From Halomonas campaniensis (GTDB taxonomy: Bacteria; Pseudomonadota; Gammaproteobacteria; Pseudomonadales; Halomonadaceae): a stretch of 64,000 nt of DNA. The stretch is from positions 1 through 64,000 of the forward strand of contig NZ_JACHZF010000009.1 of the NCBI RefSeq assembly GCF_014193375.1, given 5' to 3'. How positions within the stretch are numbered: the first letter of the stretch is position 1; every line of letters starts with the position of its first letter. A program made the translations under genes and the position numbers. The notes under the pieces are model-generated. The model searched no databases. It was not told where the DNA came from and was given only the letters and a program-made list of their open reading frames with translations. Shown piece by piece: positions 14,341 through 25,938 of this stretch.

Positions 14341-14381
14341 ATCAGGTAGTGCGAATGATCTGTCCCCGGTGCTCCTCGCTA
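14320..14381 (+). repeat. 22-bp imperfect direct repeat beside copy 2
   Basis: CTGTCCCCGG plus 12 more bases at 14320-14341 recurs at 14360-14381 with 3 differences. The second unit lies outside the palindromic element and looks like a partial duplication of its 3' end. Confidence 0.65.
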
Positions 14382-14397
14382 CTCTGCCGTCTCGTGC

Positions 14398-17079
14398 CTA
14401 GCCGGAGACATCCAGCACCTCCACCAGCCGCTCGCGCAGGCGCGCCTGGCGCTCGGGGTCGGTGAGGGGCCGGCCGGCCTTGTCGGTGATGAAGAAGACG
14501 TCCTCCACCTTCTCGCCCAGGGTGGCGATCTTGGCCGCGGAGAGGGCGATGTCCTGTTCCATGAAGATGCGCCCCACCCGGGCGAGCAGGCCGGGGCGGT
14601 CGGGGGCGATCAGCTCCAGCAGGGTGCGCTCGTTGGCCGGGTCCTGCTCGATGATGACCTCGGTGGGCACCTTGAAGTGGCGCAGCTGGCGCGGGGTGTG
14701 GCGGGTGACGATCTGGGGGTAGTCGTCCGGGTCGTCGAGCTCCTCCACCAGGTGGGCGTTGATCTCCTCGAGGCGGGCCGGGTCGCGGATCGCCTGGCCC
14801 TGGTCGTCCAGCACGATGAAGGTGTTGAGCGTCCAGTCGTTGCTGGAGGTGGCGATGCGGGCGTCGTGGATGGAGAGCCCGAGCTGGTCGAGGGCCGCGG
14901 CGGTGGCGGCGAAGAGGTCATCCACCGAGCGGGTGTGGATGAAGACCTTGGTGCCGCCCTCGGCCATGTCCTCGGCCGGCGCGCTGATCAGGATCAGCGG
15001 CAGCTGCGAATCGCCATGGGCGAGAATGCCCTGGGTCTGCCAGGCGATCTCGCTGGGCGCATACTGCAGGAAGTACTCCTCGCCGAGGGACTCCCAGAGG
15101 CGCTCCACCCGCGCCATCTCGGCGCCGACCGCCGCCAGCAGCGACAGCGCCTCGCCGCGGGTCTCCTGCACCCAGTCGTCGCGCTCCAGGGGGTTCTCCA
15201 GGCCGCGGCGCAGGGCGCGCTTGGTCTCGGCGTGCAGCTGGCGCAGCAGCGAGGCGCGCCACCCGTTCCACAGCGTCGGGTTGGTGGCGTTGATGTCGGC
15301 CACGGTCAGCACGTAGAGGTAGTCGAGGCGTGTCTCGTCGCCGACCAGGCGGGCGAAATCGGCGATCACGTCGGGATCGGTGATGTCGCGCTTCTGGGCG
15401 ATCATCGACATGGTCAGGTGGTGCTCCACCAGCCAGCTCACCAGGCGGGTATCGCGGGGCGAGAGCCCGTGGCGTTCGGCGAAGCCCTCCACGTCCCGGG
15501 CGCCGATCGTGGAGTGGTCGCCGCCGCGGCCCTTGCCGATGTCGTGGTAGAGCCCGGCGATCCACAGCAGCTCCAGCTTGGGCAGCTGGTGGATCAGGTT
15601 GGCGGCCACCGGGAACTCGTCCCGGGCCTCGGGCTTGCGGAAGCCGTGGATGAACTTCAGCAGCCGCAGGGTATGGGCGTCCACCGTGTAGATATGGAAG
15701 AGGTCGTGCTGCATCAGGCCCACCGCGCGGCCGAACTCCGGCAGGTACTTGCCGAGCACCCCGTAGCGGTTCATGCGCCTGAGCTGGCGCGCCACGTTGC
15801 CGCCGGAGCGCAGCAGCGCCATGAACAGGCTCTGGTGGCGGACGTCGTCGCGATAGAGGTCGTCGATCAGGTGGCGGTGGTCGCGGATCAGGCGGATGGT
15901 GTCGGCGCGTACCCCCTCGATCTCGGGGTGCTCGGCCATCAGCAGGAAGAGCTCGAGCAGCGCCGCGGGGCGGTCGCGGAACACGCTGCGCGAGCGGGCC
16001 TGGATGTAGCCGCCCTTGATCTCGAAGCGGTCGTTGATCGGCACCGTCTCCAGCGCCTCGCCGGCGTGGAGGATCGCCTCGTCGAAGTGCTGCAGCAGCA
16101 TGTCGTTGAGGCCGGCCAGGGCCGTGACGTGGCGGTAGTAGCGCTTCATGAACTGCTCGACGGCCAGGCGCTCGGGGGTGTCGCGGAAGCCGAACAGCTC
16201 GGCGATGGTGCGCTGGTGGTCGAACAGCAGGCGATCCTCGGCACGGCCGGTCAGCATGTGCAGGGCGTAGCGGACCTGCCACAGGAAGGCCTGGCCCTGG
16301 CTGAGGATGCGCAGCTCGGGATCGTTCATGAAGCCGGTGGCGACCAGGTCCTCGTAGCGCTCGCTGCCGAAGTGGCGCTTGGCCACCCAGCCGATCATCT
16401 GGATGTCGCGCAGTCCCCCGGGGGAGCTCTTGATGTTGGGCTCCAGGTGGTACTCGGAGTTGTTGTGGCGGTGGTGGCGGCTGATCTGCTCCTGCCACTT
16501 GGCCTCGAAGAAGCGGTCGGCGGGCCACAGGTGGTCGGTGGCCAGGCGCGCCTGCATCGCCTCGCGCAGCCGTTCGGGGCCGGCGATGGTGCGGCTCTCC
16601 AGCAGGTTGGTGATCACCGTGACGTCCGCGGCGGCCTCGCGCTCGCAGTCGGCGAGCGACCTGACGCTGTGGCCGATCTCCAGGCCGATGTCCCACAGGA
16701 AGGTGATAAAGGCGGTCAGGGCTTCCCGGTAGGGTTCATCATCATCGCGCTCGAGCAGCAGCAGCAGGTCCACGTCAGAGTGGGGGTGCAGCTCGCCGCG
16801 ACCGTAGCCGCCCACCGCCAGCAGCGCCACGCCGCCGTCGGGCCACTCGTGCTGCTCCCAGGCCACCGTCAGCAGCCGGTCCAGGCACCAGGCGCGGCCG
16901 TGGATCAGGTCGCGGATGTCGGCGCCGGCACGGAAGCGCTCGTCGAGCCGGGACTGGATCTCGCGCAGGGCCGCCTTGAAGGGGGCGATGGGCGAGCGGC
17001 TGCCGGTCAGTTCGCCGCGGAAGCGGTCGACGTCGAACAGCGACGCGTCCGGGGCGAAACGGTAGTGGTGGAGCAGCAT
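14398..17079 (-). CDS. glnD: Bifunctional uridylyltransferase/uridylyl-removing enzyme (PII sensor)
   Basis: Primary nitrogen sensor that uridylylates PII under nitrogen limitation and deuridylylates it when glutamine is plentiful. The 893-aa product matches GlnD in length. Order of domains: nucleotidyltransferase with GGYGRGEL (90-97) and catalytic D102/D104 in [12 protein letters not shown]-binding helical region, HD domain with [14 protein letters not shown], and two C-terminal ACT domains that bind glutamine. The ATG at 17079 is 5 bp after the map stop, giving a map-glnD unit as in enterics and pseudomonads. The long open frame on the opposite strand is a shadow. Confidence 0.95.
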   Translation of the reverse strand: MLLHHYRFAPDASLFDVDRFRGELTGSRSPIAPFKAALREIQSRLDERFRAGADIRDLIHGRAWCLDRLLTVAWEQHEWPDGGVALLAVGGYGRGELHPHSDVDLLLLLERDDDEPYREALTAFITFLWDIGLEIGHSVRSLADCEREAAADVTVITNLLESRTIAGPERLREAMQARLATDHLWPADRFFEAKWQEQISRHHRHNNSEYHLEPNIKSSPGGLRDIQMIGWVAKRHFGSERYEDLVATGFMNDPELRILSQGQAFLWQVRYALHMLTGRAEDRLLFDHQRTIAELFGFRDTPERLAVEQFMKRYYRHVTALAGLNDMLLQHFDEAILHAGEALETVPINDRFEIKGGYIQARSRSVFRDRPAALLELFLLMAEHPEIEGVRADTIRLIRDHRHLIDDLYRDDVRHQSLFMALLRSGGNVARQLRRMNRYGVLGKYLPEFGRAVGLMQHDLFHIYTVDAHTLRLLKFIHGFRKPEARDEFPVAANLIHQLPKLELLWIAGLYHDIGKGRGGDHSTIGARDVEGFAERHGLSPRDTRLVSWLVEHHLTMSMIAQKRDITDPDVIADFARLVGDETRLDYLYVLTVADINATNPTLWNGWRASLLRQLHAETKRALRRGLENPLERDDWVQETRGEALSLLAAVGAEMARVERLWESLGEEYFLQYAPSEIAWQTQGILAHGDSQLPLILISAPAEDMAEGGTKVFIHTRSVDDLFAATAAALDQLGLSIHDARIATSSNDWTLNTFIVLDDQGQAIRDPARLEEINAHLVEELDDPDDYPQIVTRHTPRQLRHFKVPTEVIIEQDPANERTLLELIAPDRPGLLARVGRIFMEQDIALSAAKIATLGEKVEDVFFITDKAGRPLTDPERQARLRERLVEVLDVSG

Positions 17080-17084
17080 GGCGC

Positions 17085-17876
17085 TCAGCGCTCGAGGAAG
17101 GAGAGGTCTTCGTCGCCCCTCGCGGTCAGTACCTCGACGCCGGTCTCGGTGACCAGCAGGGTGTGCTCCCACTGGGCCGACAGGCTCTTGTCGCGCGTCA
17201 CCGCGGTCCAGCCGTCGCGCAGCACCTTGGTCTTGTAGCCGCCGACGTTGATCATCGGCTCGATGGTGAAGCACATGCCGGCGGCGAGCTCGATGTCCGC
17301 CTCGGGGGCATAGCCGTCGTAGTGGAGGATCTGCGGCTCCTCGTGGAAGGTGGCGCCGATGCCGTGGCCGCAGAAGTCGCGCACCACCGAGTAGCCGTTC
17401 TCCTCGGCGTGGGACTGGATGGCCCGCGCCAGTTCGGAGAGGCGGGCCCCGGGGCGGATCAGGGCGATGCTGCGGTAGAGGCACTCCTGGGTGACCCGGC
17501 ACAGCCGCTCTCCCTGGATGCTCTCGCCGATCACGAACATCACGCTGGAGTCGCCGTGGTAGCCGTCGGCGGTCTTCACGGTGATGTCGATGTTCATGAT
17601 GTCGCCGTTCCTGAGATTCTTGGCGTCATCGGGAATGCCGTGGCAGACCACGTGGTTGATGGAGGTGCAGATCGACTTGGGGAAGCCGTGGTAGTCGAGG
17701 GGGGCCGGGGTGGAACCCAGCTCGTCGACGATGTAGTCGTGGCAGAGCCGGTCGAGCCTGCCGGTGCTGACGCCGGCCGTCACATGGGGAGTGATCATCT
17801 CCAGCACGCTGGCGGCCTGACGGCCCGCCTCACGCATCTTCTCGATCTCGTCGGGCGTCTTGATGGGTACGTTCAT
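17085..17876 (-). CDS. map: Methionine aminopeptidase, type I
   Basis: Removes the N-terminal methionine from nascent proteins. The 263-aa product is the same length as E. coli Map. Metal ligands are seen in the family motifs [18 protein letters not shown] and [11 protein letters not shown], with the final glutamate in WEHTLLVTE. The ATG at 17876 begins [18 protein letters not shown]; the frame continues upstream through the rpsB promoter and was trimmed. It is divergent from rpsB, as is usual, which couples ribosome synthesis and protein maturation at one locus. Confidence 0.96.
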   Translation of the reverse strand: MNVPIKTPDEIEKMREAGRQAASVLEMITPHVTAGVSTGRLDRLCHDYIVDELGSTPAPLDYHGFPKSICTSINHVVCHGIPDDAKNLRNGDIMNIDITVKTADGYHGDSSVMFVIGESIQGERLCRVTQECLYRSIALIRPGARLSELARAIQSHAEENGYSVVRDFCGHGIGATFHEEPQILHYDGYAPEADIELAAGMCFTIEPMINVGGYKTKVLRDGWTAVTRDKSLSAQWEHTLLVTETGVEVLTARGDEDLSFLER

Positions 17877-17939
17877 GGAATCTCGGATTCTGGGGTGGGG
17901 TCGCCCAGGCGTCGACAGGCGTGGACAGGAGCGGGCGAC

Positions 17940-17968
17940 TTCATCTCGGGGTCGATCCATGGTATAAA
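17940..17968 (+). promoter_or_regulatory. rpsB promoter
   Basis: TTCATC, 17 bp, then TATAAA preceded by TG one base upstream (extended -10). The predicted transcript has a leader of about 225 nt before rpsB. Confidence 0.5.
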
Positions 17969-17975
17969 GCTGCGC

Positions 17976-18200
17976 GCCTTCCTGCAATCGCTGAACCCTC
18001 CGTGTCAGCCACGCCGGCCAGCCGAGCTGTCCCGCCGTGTCGGAGAGGAGCGACTGCGATGGCGCAACGCAAAGCAACGCCTTGAAAACACACATGCACC
18101 GGCACATGGTCCCGGGTGCTGTCGTGGTCATCTTTCGATGTCCCGGCGGTCGGATCCATGGGGTGCGTGGAGGCCTAACCCGATTTTCCAGGAGTCATCC
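17976..18200 (+). promoter_or_regulatory. Long 5' leader of rpsB
   Basis: About 225 noncoding nt separate the predicted start of transcription from rpsB. In gammaproteobacteria the rpsB leader is a known site of feedback control by S2. No open frame with a good ribosome binding site lies inside. The structure was not resolved by eye. Confidence 0.4.
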
Positions 18201-18941
18201 ATGGCACACGTCAATATGCGTGACCTGCTGAAGGCAGGTGCTCACTTCGGTCACCAGACCAAGTACTGGAACCCGAAGATGAGCAAGTTCATCTTCGGCG
18301 CCCGCAACAAGATCCACATCATCAACCTCGAGCACACCCTGCCGGCCCTCAACGAGGCGATCGACGTGGTCGAGAAGATGGCGGCGGCCAACAACAAGAT
18401 CATGTTCGTCGGCACCAAGCGCAGCGCGAGCAAGATCATCAAGGAAGAGGCCACCCGCGTCGGTCAGCCGTTCGTCAACCACCGCTGGCTGGGCGGCATG
18501 CTGACCAACTACAAGACCATCCGCGTTTCCATCAAGCGCCTCGGTGAGCTCGAGGCCATGCACCAGGACGGCACCTTCGAGAAGCTGACCAAGAAGGAAG
18601 TGCTGATGGCGACCCGCGAGCAGGCCAAGCTCGAGCGGTCCGTGGGTGGCATCAAGGAGATGGGTGGCCTGCCCGACGCACTGTTCGTGATCGACGTCGA
18701 CCACGAGCGCATCGCCATCAACGAGGCGAACAAGCTGGGCATCCCGGTCATCGGCGTGGTGGATACCAACTCCGACCCGGACGGCGTCGACTACGTGATC
18801 CCCGGCAACGATGACTCCATCCGCGCCATCCAGATCTACGTCAAGGCCATCGCCGACGCCTGTGCCCGTGCGAAGGAAGGTCGTCCCGACGAGTTCGTCG
18901 AGGTCACCGAAGAGACCCAGAGCGACGCGGCCGCCGAGTGA
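18201..18941 (+). CDS. rpsB: 30S ribosomal protein S2
   Basis: Component of the small ribosomal subunit, needed for S1 binding. The 246-aa product is typical. The N-terminus [19 protein letters not shown] and the central [13 protein letters not shown] and [10 protein letters not shown] blocks are diagnostic. The ribosome binding site is CAGGAGTC. It is followed by tsf in the conserved S2-EF-Ts arrangement with an intergenic hairpin that may reduce readthrough. Confidence 0.98.
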   Translation: MAHVNMRDLLKAGAHFGHQTKYWNPKMSKFIFGARNKIHIINLEHTLPALNEAIDVVEKMAAANNKIMFVGTKRSASKIIKEEATRVGQPFVNHRWLGGMLTNYKTIRVSIKRLGELEAMHQDGTFEKLTKKEVLMATREQAKLERSVGGIKEMGGLPDALFVIDVDHERIAINEANKLGIPVIGVVDTNSDPDGVDYVIPGNDDSIRAIQIYVKAIADACARAKEGRPDEFVEVTEETQSDAAAE

Positions 18942-19012
18942 TCGCGGCCCGTCCGGCCGGCGCCACGCTGGCCGCTGTTGCAGCGGTCGGCGCCACGGCA
19001 GCCGGTCGGACC

Positions 19013-19038
19013 AAAGGGGGCCGCGGCCCCCTTTCTTC
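19013..19038 (+). terminator. rpsB-tsf intergenic hairpin (partial terminator)
   Basis: AAAGGGGGCC and its exact complement, followed by TTTCTT, form a strong hairpin between rpsB and tsf. Because tsf has no obvious promoter of its own, it is likely an attenuating rather than absolute terminator, a known theme at this locus in E. coli. Confidence 0.6.
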
Positions 19039-19107
19039 TCCGAATTCGCCGGACTCTCCCACCGAGGGTCCGGCTCCCACTTCACGAGTCATTCAGAGGT
19101 GAACCCC

Positions 19108-19977
19108 ATGGCAGCTATCAGCGCCTCCCAGGTCAAGGAACTTCGCGAGCGTACCGGGCTCGGCATGATGGAGTGCAAGAAGGCCCTCACCGAGGCCGGC
19201 GGTGACATCGACGTCGCCATCGAGAACCTGCGCAAGAGCTCCGGCCTCAAGGCCGCCAAGAAGGCCGGCCGCACCGCCGCCGAAGGCACCGTCGTCACTC
19301 GCGTGGCCGAGGACGGCAGCTACGGCGTGATGGTCGAGATCAACTCCGAGACCGACTTCGTCGCCCGCGACGACAACTTCAAGGCCTTCGCCGACAAGAT
19401 CGCCGACGCCTTCTTCGCCGCCAAGAGCGAGGACGTGGCCGCCGTCATGGCCGGTGACCTCGAGGTGGCCCGCGAGCAGCTGGTCCAGAAGATCGGCGAG
19501 AACATCGGCGTGCGTCGCAGCGTCGTCGTCGAGGCCGCCGAGGGTGGCCTGGTGGGCGAGTACGTCCACGGCGGCCGCATCGGTGTGCTGACCGTGCTCA
19601 AGGGCGGCAACGCCGAGGTGGCCAAGGACGTCGCCATGCACGTCGCGGCCATCAACCCGGCCGTGGCCCGCCCCGAGGACATGCCCCAGGAGCAGCTGGA
19701 CCAGGAGAAGGACATCATCCTCGCCCAGCCCGACATGGCCGGCAAGCCCGAGAACATCGCCGAGAAGATGGTCCAGGGCCGCCTGAAGAAGTACCTGGCC
19801 GAGAACAGCCTGACCGAGCAGCCCTTCGTCAAGAACCCGGACCAGTCCGTGGCCGAGTTCGTCAAGGCCGCCGGCGGCGAGGTCCTCGGCTTCACTCGCT
19901 TCGAGGTGGGCGAGGGCATCGAGAAGGAAGAGGTCGACTTCGCCAAGGAAGTGATGGAACAGGCCAAGCGTAGCTGA
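19108..19977 (+). CDS. tsf: Translation elongation factor Ts
   Basis: Guanine nucleotide exchange factor for EF-Tu. The 289-aa product begins with the UBA-like domain ([18 protein letters not shown]). The EF-Tu-contacting TDF motif is present in [12 protein letters not shown] near residue 80. The coiled-coil and C-terminal modules follow. The ATG at 19108 follows GAGGTGAACCCC. Longer in-frame upstream codons overlap the rpsB-tsf hairpin and are noncoding. After it comes a 9-bp hairpin, then pyrH. Confidence 0.97.
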   Translation: MAAISASQVKELRERTGLGMMECKKALTEAGGDIDVAIENLRKSSGLKAAKKAGRTAAEGTVVTRVAEDGSYGVMVEINSETDFVARDDNFKAFADKIADAFFAAKSEDVAAVMAGDLEVAREQLVQKIGENIGVRRSVVVEAAEGGLVGEYVHGGRIGVLTVLKGGNAEVAKDVAMHVAAINPAVARPEDMPQEQLDQEKDIILAQPDMAGKPENIAEKMVQGRLKKYLAENSLTEQPFVKNPDQSVAEFVKAAGGEVLGFTRFEVGEGIEKEEVDFAKEVMEQAKRS

Positions 19978-20001
19978 GGTCAGACGTTCCCGAAAAACGA
20001 T

Positions 20002-20023
20002 GGCGTGCGCACCCGCGCACGCC
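20002..20023 (+). terminator. Hairpin between tsf and pyrH
   Basis: A perfect 9-bp stem (GGCGTGCGC/GCGCACGCC) with a 4-nt loop lies 24 bp after tsf. Without a T-run it may be a processing or stabilising hairpin rather than a terminator. Confidence 0.4.
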
Positions 20024-20089
20024 TTCGCGTATCCGGCCGGTGCCTCCGGCCACCGCTGTGCCCACTGCTGACGCCCCAGGAGAGATGCC

Positions 20090-20872
20090 ATGCCCACATC
20101 CGACCATGCCGATCTGCCGCTCGAGCGCCCCGCCAGGGCCGACAAGCCCCGCACGGAGAAGTCGAAGTACAAGCGGATCCTGCTCAAGCTCTCCGGCGAG
20201 GCGCTGACCGGCGATGCCGAGTTCGGCATCGACCCGAAGGTGCTGGATCGCCTGGCGCTGGAGATCGGCCAGCTGGTCGGCATCGGCGTCCAGGTCGGCA
20301 TCGTGGTCGGCGGGGGCAACCTGTTCCGCGGGGCCGCCCTGCACGAGGCCGGCATGGATCGGGTCACCGGCGACCACATGGGCATGCTGGCCACGGTGAT
20401 GAACGCCCTGGCCATGCGCGATGCCCTGGAGCGCTCCAACATCCGCTCGCGGGTGATGTCGGCGATTCCCATGAGTGGCGTGGTGGAGCACTATGACCGC
20501 CGGACGGCCATCCGCTACCTCACCTCCGGTGACGTGGTATTGTTCTCGGCCGGCACCGGCAACCCCTTCTTCACCACCGACTCGGCGGCCTGCCTGCGCG
20601 GCATCGAGATCGATGCCGACGTGGTGGTCAAGGCCACCAAGGTGGACGGGGTCTACGACAAGGACCCGGTCAAGCACAGCGACGCGGTCAAGTACGACCA
20701 GCTCAGCTATGACGATGCCCTGGACCAGAAGCTGGGCGTCATGGATTTGACCGCCATCTGCCTGGTGCGGGACCATGACATGCCGGTCCGCGTCTTCAAC
20801 ATGAACAAGCCGGGCGCCCTGCTCAATCTGGTGGTGGGCGGCGAGGAAGGCACGCTGATAGACAGAGGTTGA
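20090..20872 (+). CDS. pyrH: Uridylate kinase
   Basis: Converts UMP to UDP in pyrimidine nucleotide synthesis; bacterial-type, amino-acid-kinase fold. The 260-aa product has the KLSGEAL motif at about residues 32-38, GGGNLFRG and the regulatory loop [14 protein letters not shown]. It is about 19 residues longer than E. coli PyrH at a charged N-terminus; the ATG at 20090 is kept because GGAGAG lies at good spacing. The stop is 4 bp before frr, so the two are cotranslated. Confidence 0.96.
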   Translation: MPTSDHADLPLERPARADKPRTEKSKYKRILLKLSGEALTGDAEFGIDPKVLDRLALEIGQLVGIGVQVGIVVGGGNLFRGAALHEAGMDRVTGDHMGMLATVMNALAMRDALERSNIRSRVMSAIPMSGVVEHYDRRTAIRYLTSGDVVLFSAGTGNPFFTTDSAACLRGIEIDADVVVKATKVDGVYDKDPVKHSDAVKYDQLSYDDALDQKLGVMDLTAICLVRDHDMPVRVFNMNKPGALLNLVVGGEEGTLIDRG

Positions 20873-20876
20873 TAAC

Positions 20877-21434
20877 GTGATCAATGACATCAAGAAGGAT
20901 GCGGAAGCCCGCATGAAGAAGAGCCTCGAGGCCCTTCATGGCAACTTCAACAAGATCCGTACCGGGCGCGCCCACTCCAGCATCCTGGACTCGGTGACCG
21001 TGGACTACTACGGCAGCCAGGTCCCGCTGAACCAGGTGGCGAACATCAACACCGAGGATGCGCGCACGCTCTCCGTGGTGCCCTGGGAGCAGAACATGGT
21101 GCCCAAGATCGAGAAGGCCATCATGACCTCGGACCTCGGCCTGAACCCCTCGACCGCCGGCAACAACATCCGCGTGCCGATGCCGATGCTCACCGAGGAG
21201 ACGCGCAAGGGCTACATCAAGCAGGCCCGCGCCGAGGCCGAGCACGCCCGGGTGGCGGTGCGCAACGTGCGCCGCGACGCCAACGGCGACATCAAGGCAC
21301 TGCTCAAGGAAAAGGAAATCACCGAGGACGAGCAGCACCAGGGCGAGGACGCGATCCAGAAGCTGACCGACAAGTACATTGCCGAGATCGACAAGGCGCT
21401 GGAATCCAAGGAACACGACCTGATGCAGGTCTGA
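20877..21434 (+). CDS. frr: Ribosome recycling factor
   Basis: Splits the post-termination ribosome together with EF-G. The 185-aa product has the standard length, with the central [13 protein letters not shown] and the C-terminal [13 protein letters not shown] coiled-coil helices. It starts with GTG at 20877 (AGAGGTT upstream), 4 bp after pyrH. An 8-bp GC hairpin (21444-21464) separates it from uppS. Confidence 0.96.
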   Translation: MINDIKKDAEARMKKSLEALHGNFNKIRTGRAHSSILDSVTVDYYGSQVPLNQVANINTEDARTLSVVPWEQNMVPKIEKAIMTSDLGLNPSTAGNNIRVPMPMLTEETRKGYIKQARAEAEHARVAVRNVRRDANGDIKALLKEKEITEDEQHQGEDAIQKLTDKYIAEIDKALESKEHDLMQV

Positions 21435-21495
21435 GGATGGCGCGCCCCGCCGCATCGGCGGGGCATGCCCCGGCACACTCCCCATGCGAGACACC

Positions 21496-22273
<778 letters not shown>

Positions 22274-22281
<8 letters not shown>

Positions 22282-23074
22282 ACAGCGGATCATCACCGCG
22301 GCCTGGCTGGCTCCGCTGATGCTGGCCGGCCTGTTCGGCCTGTCGGGGGGTGCCTTCGCGCTCTTCACCGCGGCCATCGTGCTGCTGGCCGGCTGGGAAT
22401 GGACCAACCTGGCCGGCATCCGCCGGCACGACCACCGCCTGCTGCTGGTGGGCGTGCTGGCCCTGGCCATGCTCATGCTGTGGCTCAGCGGGGCGGCCCT
22501 GGCCGCCTGGCCGCTGTGGCTGGGGGTCATCGGCTGGCTGGCCAACCTCTACTGGGTGGTCCACTATCCGGCGCGGGGGCGCCAGTGGCAGTCGCCCTCC
22601 CGCCGCCTGGCCATGGGCCTGTGGGTGCTGCTGCCCGCCTGGGTGGGCCTCGTCGTGCTGCGTGACACCGGTGCCGTCTGGCTGCTCTTCGTGCTGCTGC
22701 TGGTGTGGTGTGCCGACATCGGTGCCTATTTCGCCGGCCGTGCCTTCGGCCGGCGCAAGCTGGCGCCGAAGGTGAGTCCCGGCAAGAGCTGGGAGGGCGT
22801 GGCCGGGGGGCTGGTCGCCACCGCCCTGCTGGCCGTGCTGTTCGCCACCTGGCAGGGGCTGGGGACGTCAGGCGGCCTGTCGCTGGTGCTGGCGACCCTG
22901 GTGGTGACCCTGGTCTCGGTGCTGGGCGACCTGCTCGAGAGCATGCTCAAGCGCTACCGCGGCATCAAGGATTCCAGCGCGCTGCTGCCCGGCCATGGCG
23001 GCGTGCTGGACCGCATCGACAGCCTGACCGCGGCGCTGCCGCTCTTCGCCCTGATCGCCCTCGGGGTGCTCTAG
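22274..23074 (+). CDS. cdsA: Phosphatidate cytidylyltransferase
   Basis: Integral inner-membrane enzyme that makes CDP-diacylglycerol for all phospholipids. The 266-aa product has about eight hydrophobic segments and the complete C-terminal signature [18 protein letters not shown] followed by VLDRIDSL. It starts with GTG at 22274, inside the end of uppS, with GAGGCGCAAG upstream. One base separates its stop from dxr. Confidence 0.95.
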
Positions 23075-23075
23075 C

Positions 23076-24284
23076 ATGGTTGCTTCCCGCGAGGCCCCGG
23101 CGCCCGCCTGCCAGGCCGTCACGGTGCTGGGGGCCACCGGCTCCATCGGCACCAGCACCCTGGACGTCATCGCCCGTCATCCCGAGCGCTACCGGGTCCA
23201 CGCCCTGACCGCCCACCGTTCCCGCGAGGCGCTCCTCGCGCTGTGCCGTCGCCACCGGCCCGCGGTGGCGGTGCTCGGCGACGAGGCCGACGCCGCCTGG
23301 CTGCGGGCGCGGCTGGCCGAGGCCGGGCTGGCCACCGAGGTCGGGGCCGGGCCCGAGGCGCTGGTCGAGGTGGCCGAGGCCCCCGAGGTCGATGCGGTGA
23401 TGGCGGCGATCGTCGGTGCCGCCGGGCTGCTGCCCACGCTCGCCGCGGTGCGGGCCGGCAAGCGGGTGCTGTTGGCCAACAAGGAGGCCTTGGTGATGTC
23501 CGGGGCACTGTTCATGGAGGCGGTGAAGCGAAGCGGCACGACCCTGCTGCCCATCGATTCCGAACACAATGCCATCTACCAGTGTCTACCCGTGGAGCAT
23601 CGCGGCGGGCTCGCCCGCCATGGCGTGACCCGGCTGCTGCTGACCGCCTCCGGCGGCCCCTTCCGGGGCTGGAGCGCGGATCGTCTCGCCCGGGTGACGC
23701 CGGAGCAGGCCTGCGCCCACCCCAACTGGTCCATGGGCCGCAAGATCTCGGTGGACAGCGCCACCCTGATGAACAAGGGGCTGGAGCTGATCGAGGCCTG
23801 CTGGCTGTTCGACGCCCATCCCGACCAGGTGCAGGTGGTGGTGCACCCCCAGAGCGTGATTCACTCCATGGCGGCCTACAGCGACGGGTCGGTGATCGCC
23901 CAGCTGGGCAATCCCGACATGCGCACGCCCATCGCCTATGGCCTGGCCTGGCCCGAGCGCATCGCCGCGGGAGTCGAGCCTCTCGACCTCTTCCGGGTCG
24001 CGCGGCTCGACTTCGAGGCGCCCGATGAAGTGGCCTTCCCCTGCCTGCGGCTGGCCCGGGAGGCCATGGCGGCGGGCGGCACGGCGCCGGCGGTGCTGAA
24101 CGCCGCCAACGAGGTGGCCGTGGAGGCCTTCCTTGCCGGCCGGCTCGGCTTCACCGGCATCGCCGACCTGGTGGAACGAGTGCGTGACGGCCGGCCGGTG
24201 GAGGCCGCCGATGACCTCGAGACCATCCTGGAGGCCGATGCCCGGGCCCGCCACGCCGCCCGTGAGTGGCTGGCGCGGCGCTGA
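23076..24284 (+). CDS. dxr: 1-deoxy-D-xylulose 5-phosphate reductoisomerase
   Basis: Second step of the MEP isoprenoid pathway; converts DXP to MEP with NADPH. The 402-aa product has the NADPH-binding [14 protein letters not shown] at about residues 18-31, the [10 protein letters not shown] motif, the metal and substrate loop DSEHNAI and [12 protein letters not shown]. It lies between cdsA (1 bp gap) and rseP (41 bp gap). It supplies isoprenyl units for the undecaprenyl carrier made by UppS two genes upstream. Confidence 0.96.
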   Translation: MVASREAPAPACQAVTVLGATGSIGTSTLDVIARHPERYRVHALTAHRSREALLALCRRHRPAVAVLGDEADAAWLRARLAEAGLATEVGAGPEALVEVAEAPEVDAVMAAIVGAAGLLPTLAAVRAGKRVLLANKEALVMSGALFMEAVKRSGTTLLPIDSEHNAIYQCLPVEHRGGLARHGVTRLLLTASGGPFRGWSADRLARVTPEQACAHPNWSMGRKISVDSATLMNKGLELIEACWLFDAHPDQVQVVVHPQSVIHSMAAYSDGSVIAQLGNPDMRTPIAYGLAWPERIAAGVEPLDLFRVARLDFEAPDEVAFPCLRLAREAMAAGGTAPAVLNAANEVAVEAFLAGRLGFTGIADLVERVRDGRPVEAADDLETILEADARARHAAREWLARR

Positions 24285-24325
24285 GGCGCCGACCCTATCG
24301 TGCGAGACACCCAGAGGAGACAGAC

Positions 24326-25684
24326 TTGGGCCTGATCCAGAACATCCTGGCCGTGATCGTGGTGCTCGGCCTGCTGATCACCTTCCATGAGTATGGCCAC
24401 TTCTGGGTGGCGCGGCGCTGCGGCGTGAGGGTGCTGCGCTTCTCGGTGGGCTTCGGCAAGCCGATCTGGTCCCGCGTCGATCGCCACGGCACCGAGTTCG
24501 CCATCGCCGCCATTCCCCTCGGCGGCTACGTGAAGATGCTCGACGAGCGCGAGGCCCCGGTGCCCGAGGACCAGCTCGACCAGGCCTTCAACCGCAAGAG
24601 CGTCTGGCAGCGCATTGCCATCGTCTCCGCCGGTCCCCTGGCCAACTTCCTGCTCGCCATCGTCGCCTACTGGGCGCTGTTCGTGGCCGGCACCACCACG
24701 GTGGCGCCGGTGATCGGCAGCGTGGCACCGGACTCGCCCGCCGAGCGTGGCGGGCTGCGTGCCGGTCAGGAGATCGTCGCCGTGCGCGGCGAGGCGGTGC
24801 GCGGCTGGGACGAGATCAACCTCAAGCTGGTGGCGGCCATCGGCATGAGCGGCGAGCTTTCCATCGAGGCCCGTGCCGATGCCACCTCCGAGCCCCGCGC
24901 GTATCGCCTGCCGGTGGAGAACTGGCTGGTACGCCAGGACCCGCCCCAGCCGCTGCCGAGCCTGGGCGTGACCCCCTGGCGCCCGTCCTTCCCGGCGGTG
25001 CTGGGCCAGCTGGTGCCCGGCGAGGCGGCCGACGCCGCCGGCCTGCAGCCCGGCGACGAGGTCGTCGCGGTCAATGGCACGCCGGTGGACGACTGGATGC
25101 ACTTCGTCGACATCGTTCGCGCCAGCCCCGGCGAGTCCCTGTCGCTGGAGGTGCTGCGGGACGGGGAGCGACGGGACCTGGCGATCACCCCCGGACGCAA
25201 CGAGCTGGAGGAGGGCGTGGCCGTCGGCTACATCGGTGCCGGGGTGGCCCCGGTGGAGTGGCCCGAGGAGTACCGCCGCGAGATCCGCTACGGCCCGGTG
25301 GCCGCCGTGGGTCAGGCCGTGTCGCGCACCGGCGAGATGACCCTGCTGACCCTGGATGCCATCCGCAAGATGCTGGTGGGGCTGATCTCGCCCTCCAACC
25401 TCTCGGGACCGATCACCATCGCCCAGATATCGGGCGACTCGGCCCGGGCGGGCCTGGAGAGCTTCGTCAGCTTTCTGGCCTACCTCTCGATCAGCCTCGG
25501 CGTGCTCAACCTGCTGCCGATCCCGGTGCTGGATGGCGGGCACCTGCTCTACTATTTCATGGAGGTGGTGCGCGGCCGGCCGGTCTCCGAGCAGGCCCAG
25601 GCGATCGGGCTGCGGATCGGCCTGGCGCTGGTGGGCACCCTGATGCTGATGGCGATCTATTTCGATCTGATGCGGCTGTGGTAA
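24326..25684 (+). CDS. rseP: Site-2 protease RseP (sigma-E regulon)
   Basis: Inner-membrane zinc metalloprotease that cleaves the anti-sigma factor RseA in the envelope stress cascade. The 452-aa product (E. coli 450) has HEYGH at residues 21-25 in the first membrane helix, two tandem periplasmic PDZ domains (about 115-290), and the third active-site motif PIPVLDGGH near residue 400. The start is TTG at 24326, with GAGGAGA at ideal spacing and homology beginning immediately; the next upstream in-frame ATG would add 20 basic residues. Confidence 0.94.
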   Translation: MGLIQNILAVIVVLGLLITFHEYGHFWVARRCGVRVLRFSVGFGKPIWSRVDRHGTEFAIAAIPLGGYVKMLDEREAPVPEDQLDQAFNRKSVWQRIAIVSAGPLANFLLAIVAYWALFVAGTTTVAPVIGSVAPDSPAERGGLRAGQEIVAVRGEAVRGWDEINLKLVAAIGMSGELSIEARADATSEPRAYRLPVENWLVRQDPPQPLPSLGVTPWRPSFPAVLGQLVPGEAADAAGLQPGDEVVAVNGTPVDDWMHFVDIVRASPGESLSLEVLRDGERRDLAITPGRNELEEGVAVGYIGAGVAPVEWPEEYRREIRYGPVAAVGQAVSRTGEMTLLTLDAIRKMLVGLISPSNLSGPITIAQISGDSARAGLESFVSFLAYLSISLGVLNLLPIPVLDGGHLLYYFMEVVRGRPVSEQAQAIGLRIGLALVGTLMLMAIYFDLMRLW

Positions 25685-25724
25685 CCCTGCATGACAGAGG
25701 ATGGCGGCCCCCGAGGGGCTGATC

Positions 25725-25830
25725 CTCCGACAGGCCTGCGAGGAGGCGCTGTGAACCCATCCCTGGGCGCTACCGACGCCATCCCTGGCGTAGGACCTCC
25801 TCTTCGGCCTGTCATCGGCGCCCCTCGCCG
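25725..25830 (+). repeat. Dispersed palindromic element, copy 3
   Basis: Full copy between rseP and bamA. The outer arms are GACAGGCC/GGCCTGTC, the inner arms GAGGAGG/CCTCCTC, and the internal hairpins are CCCATCCCTGGG and ACGCCATCCCTGGCGT. It has the same orientation as copy 2. The bamA promoter follows directly. Confidence 0.9.
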
Positions 25831-25861
25831 TCGGCCTCAGTGGCCAGCGCGAGGCCTTCGC

Positions 25862-25889
25862 CTTGTCAGCGAGCCGCACAAGTGTATAA
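25862..25889 (+). promoter_or_regulatory. Promoter of bamA-skp
   Basis: TTGTCA, 16 bp, TATAAG; 50 bp before the bamA ATG. I did not find a sigma-E type promoter here, although bamA and skp belong to that regulon in E. coli. Confidence 0.5.
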
Positions 25890-25938
25890 GGTGCCTGTCT
25901 GGACAGGTTTGGCAGATCAACGCGAGCGAATCGACTGC

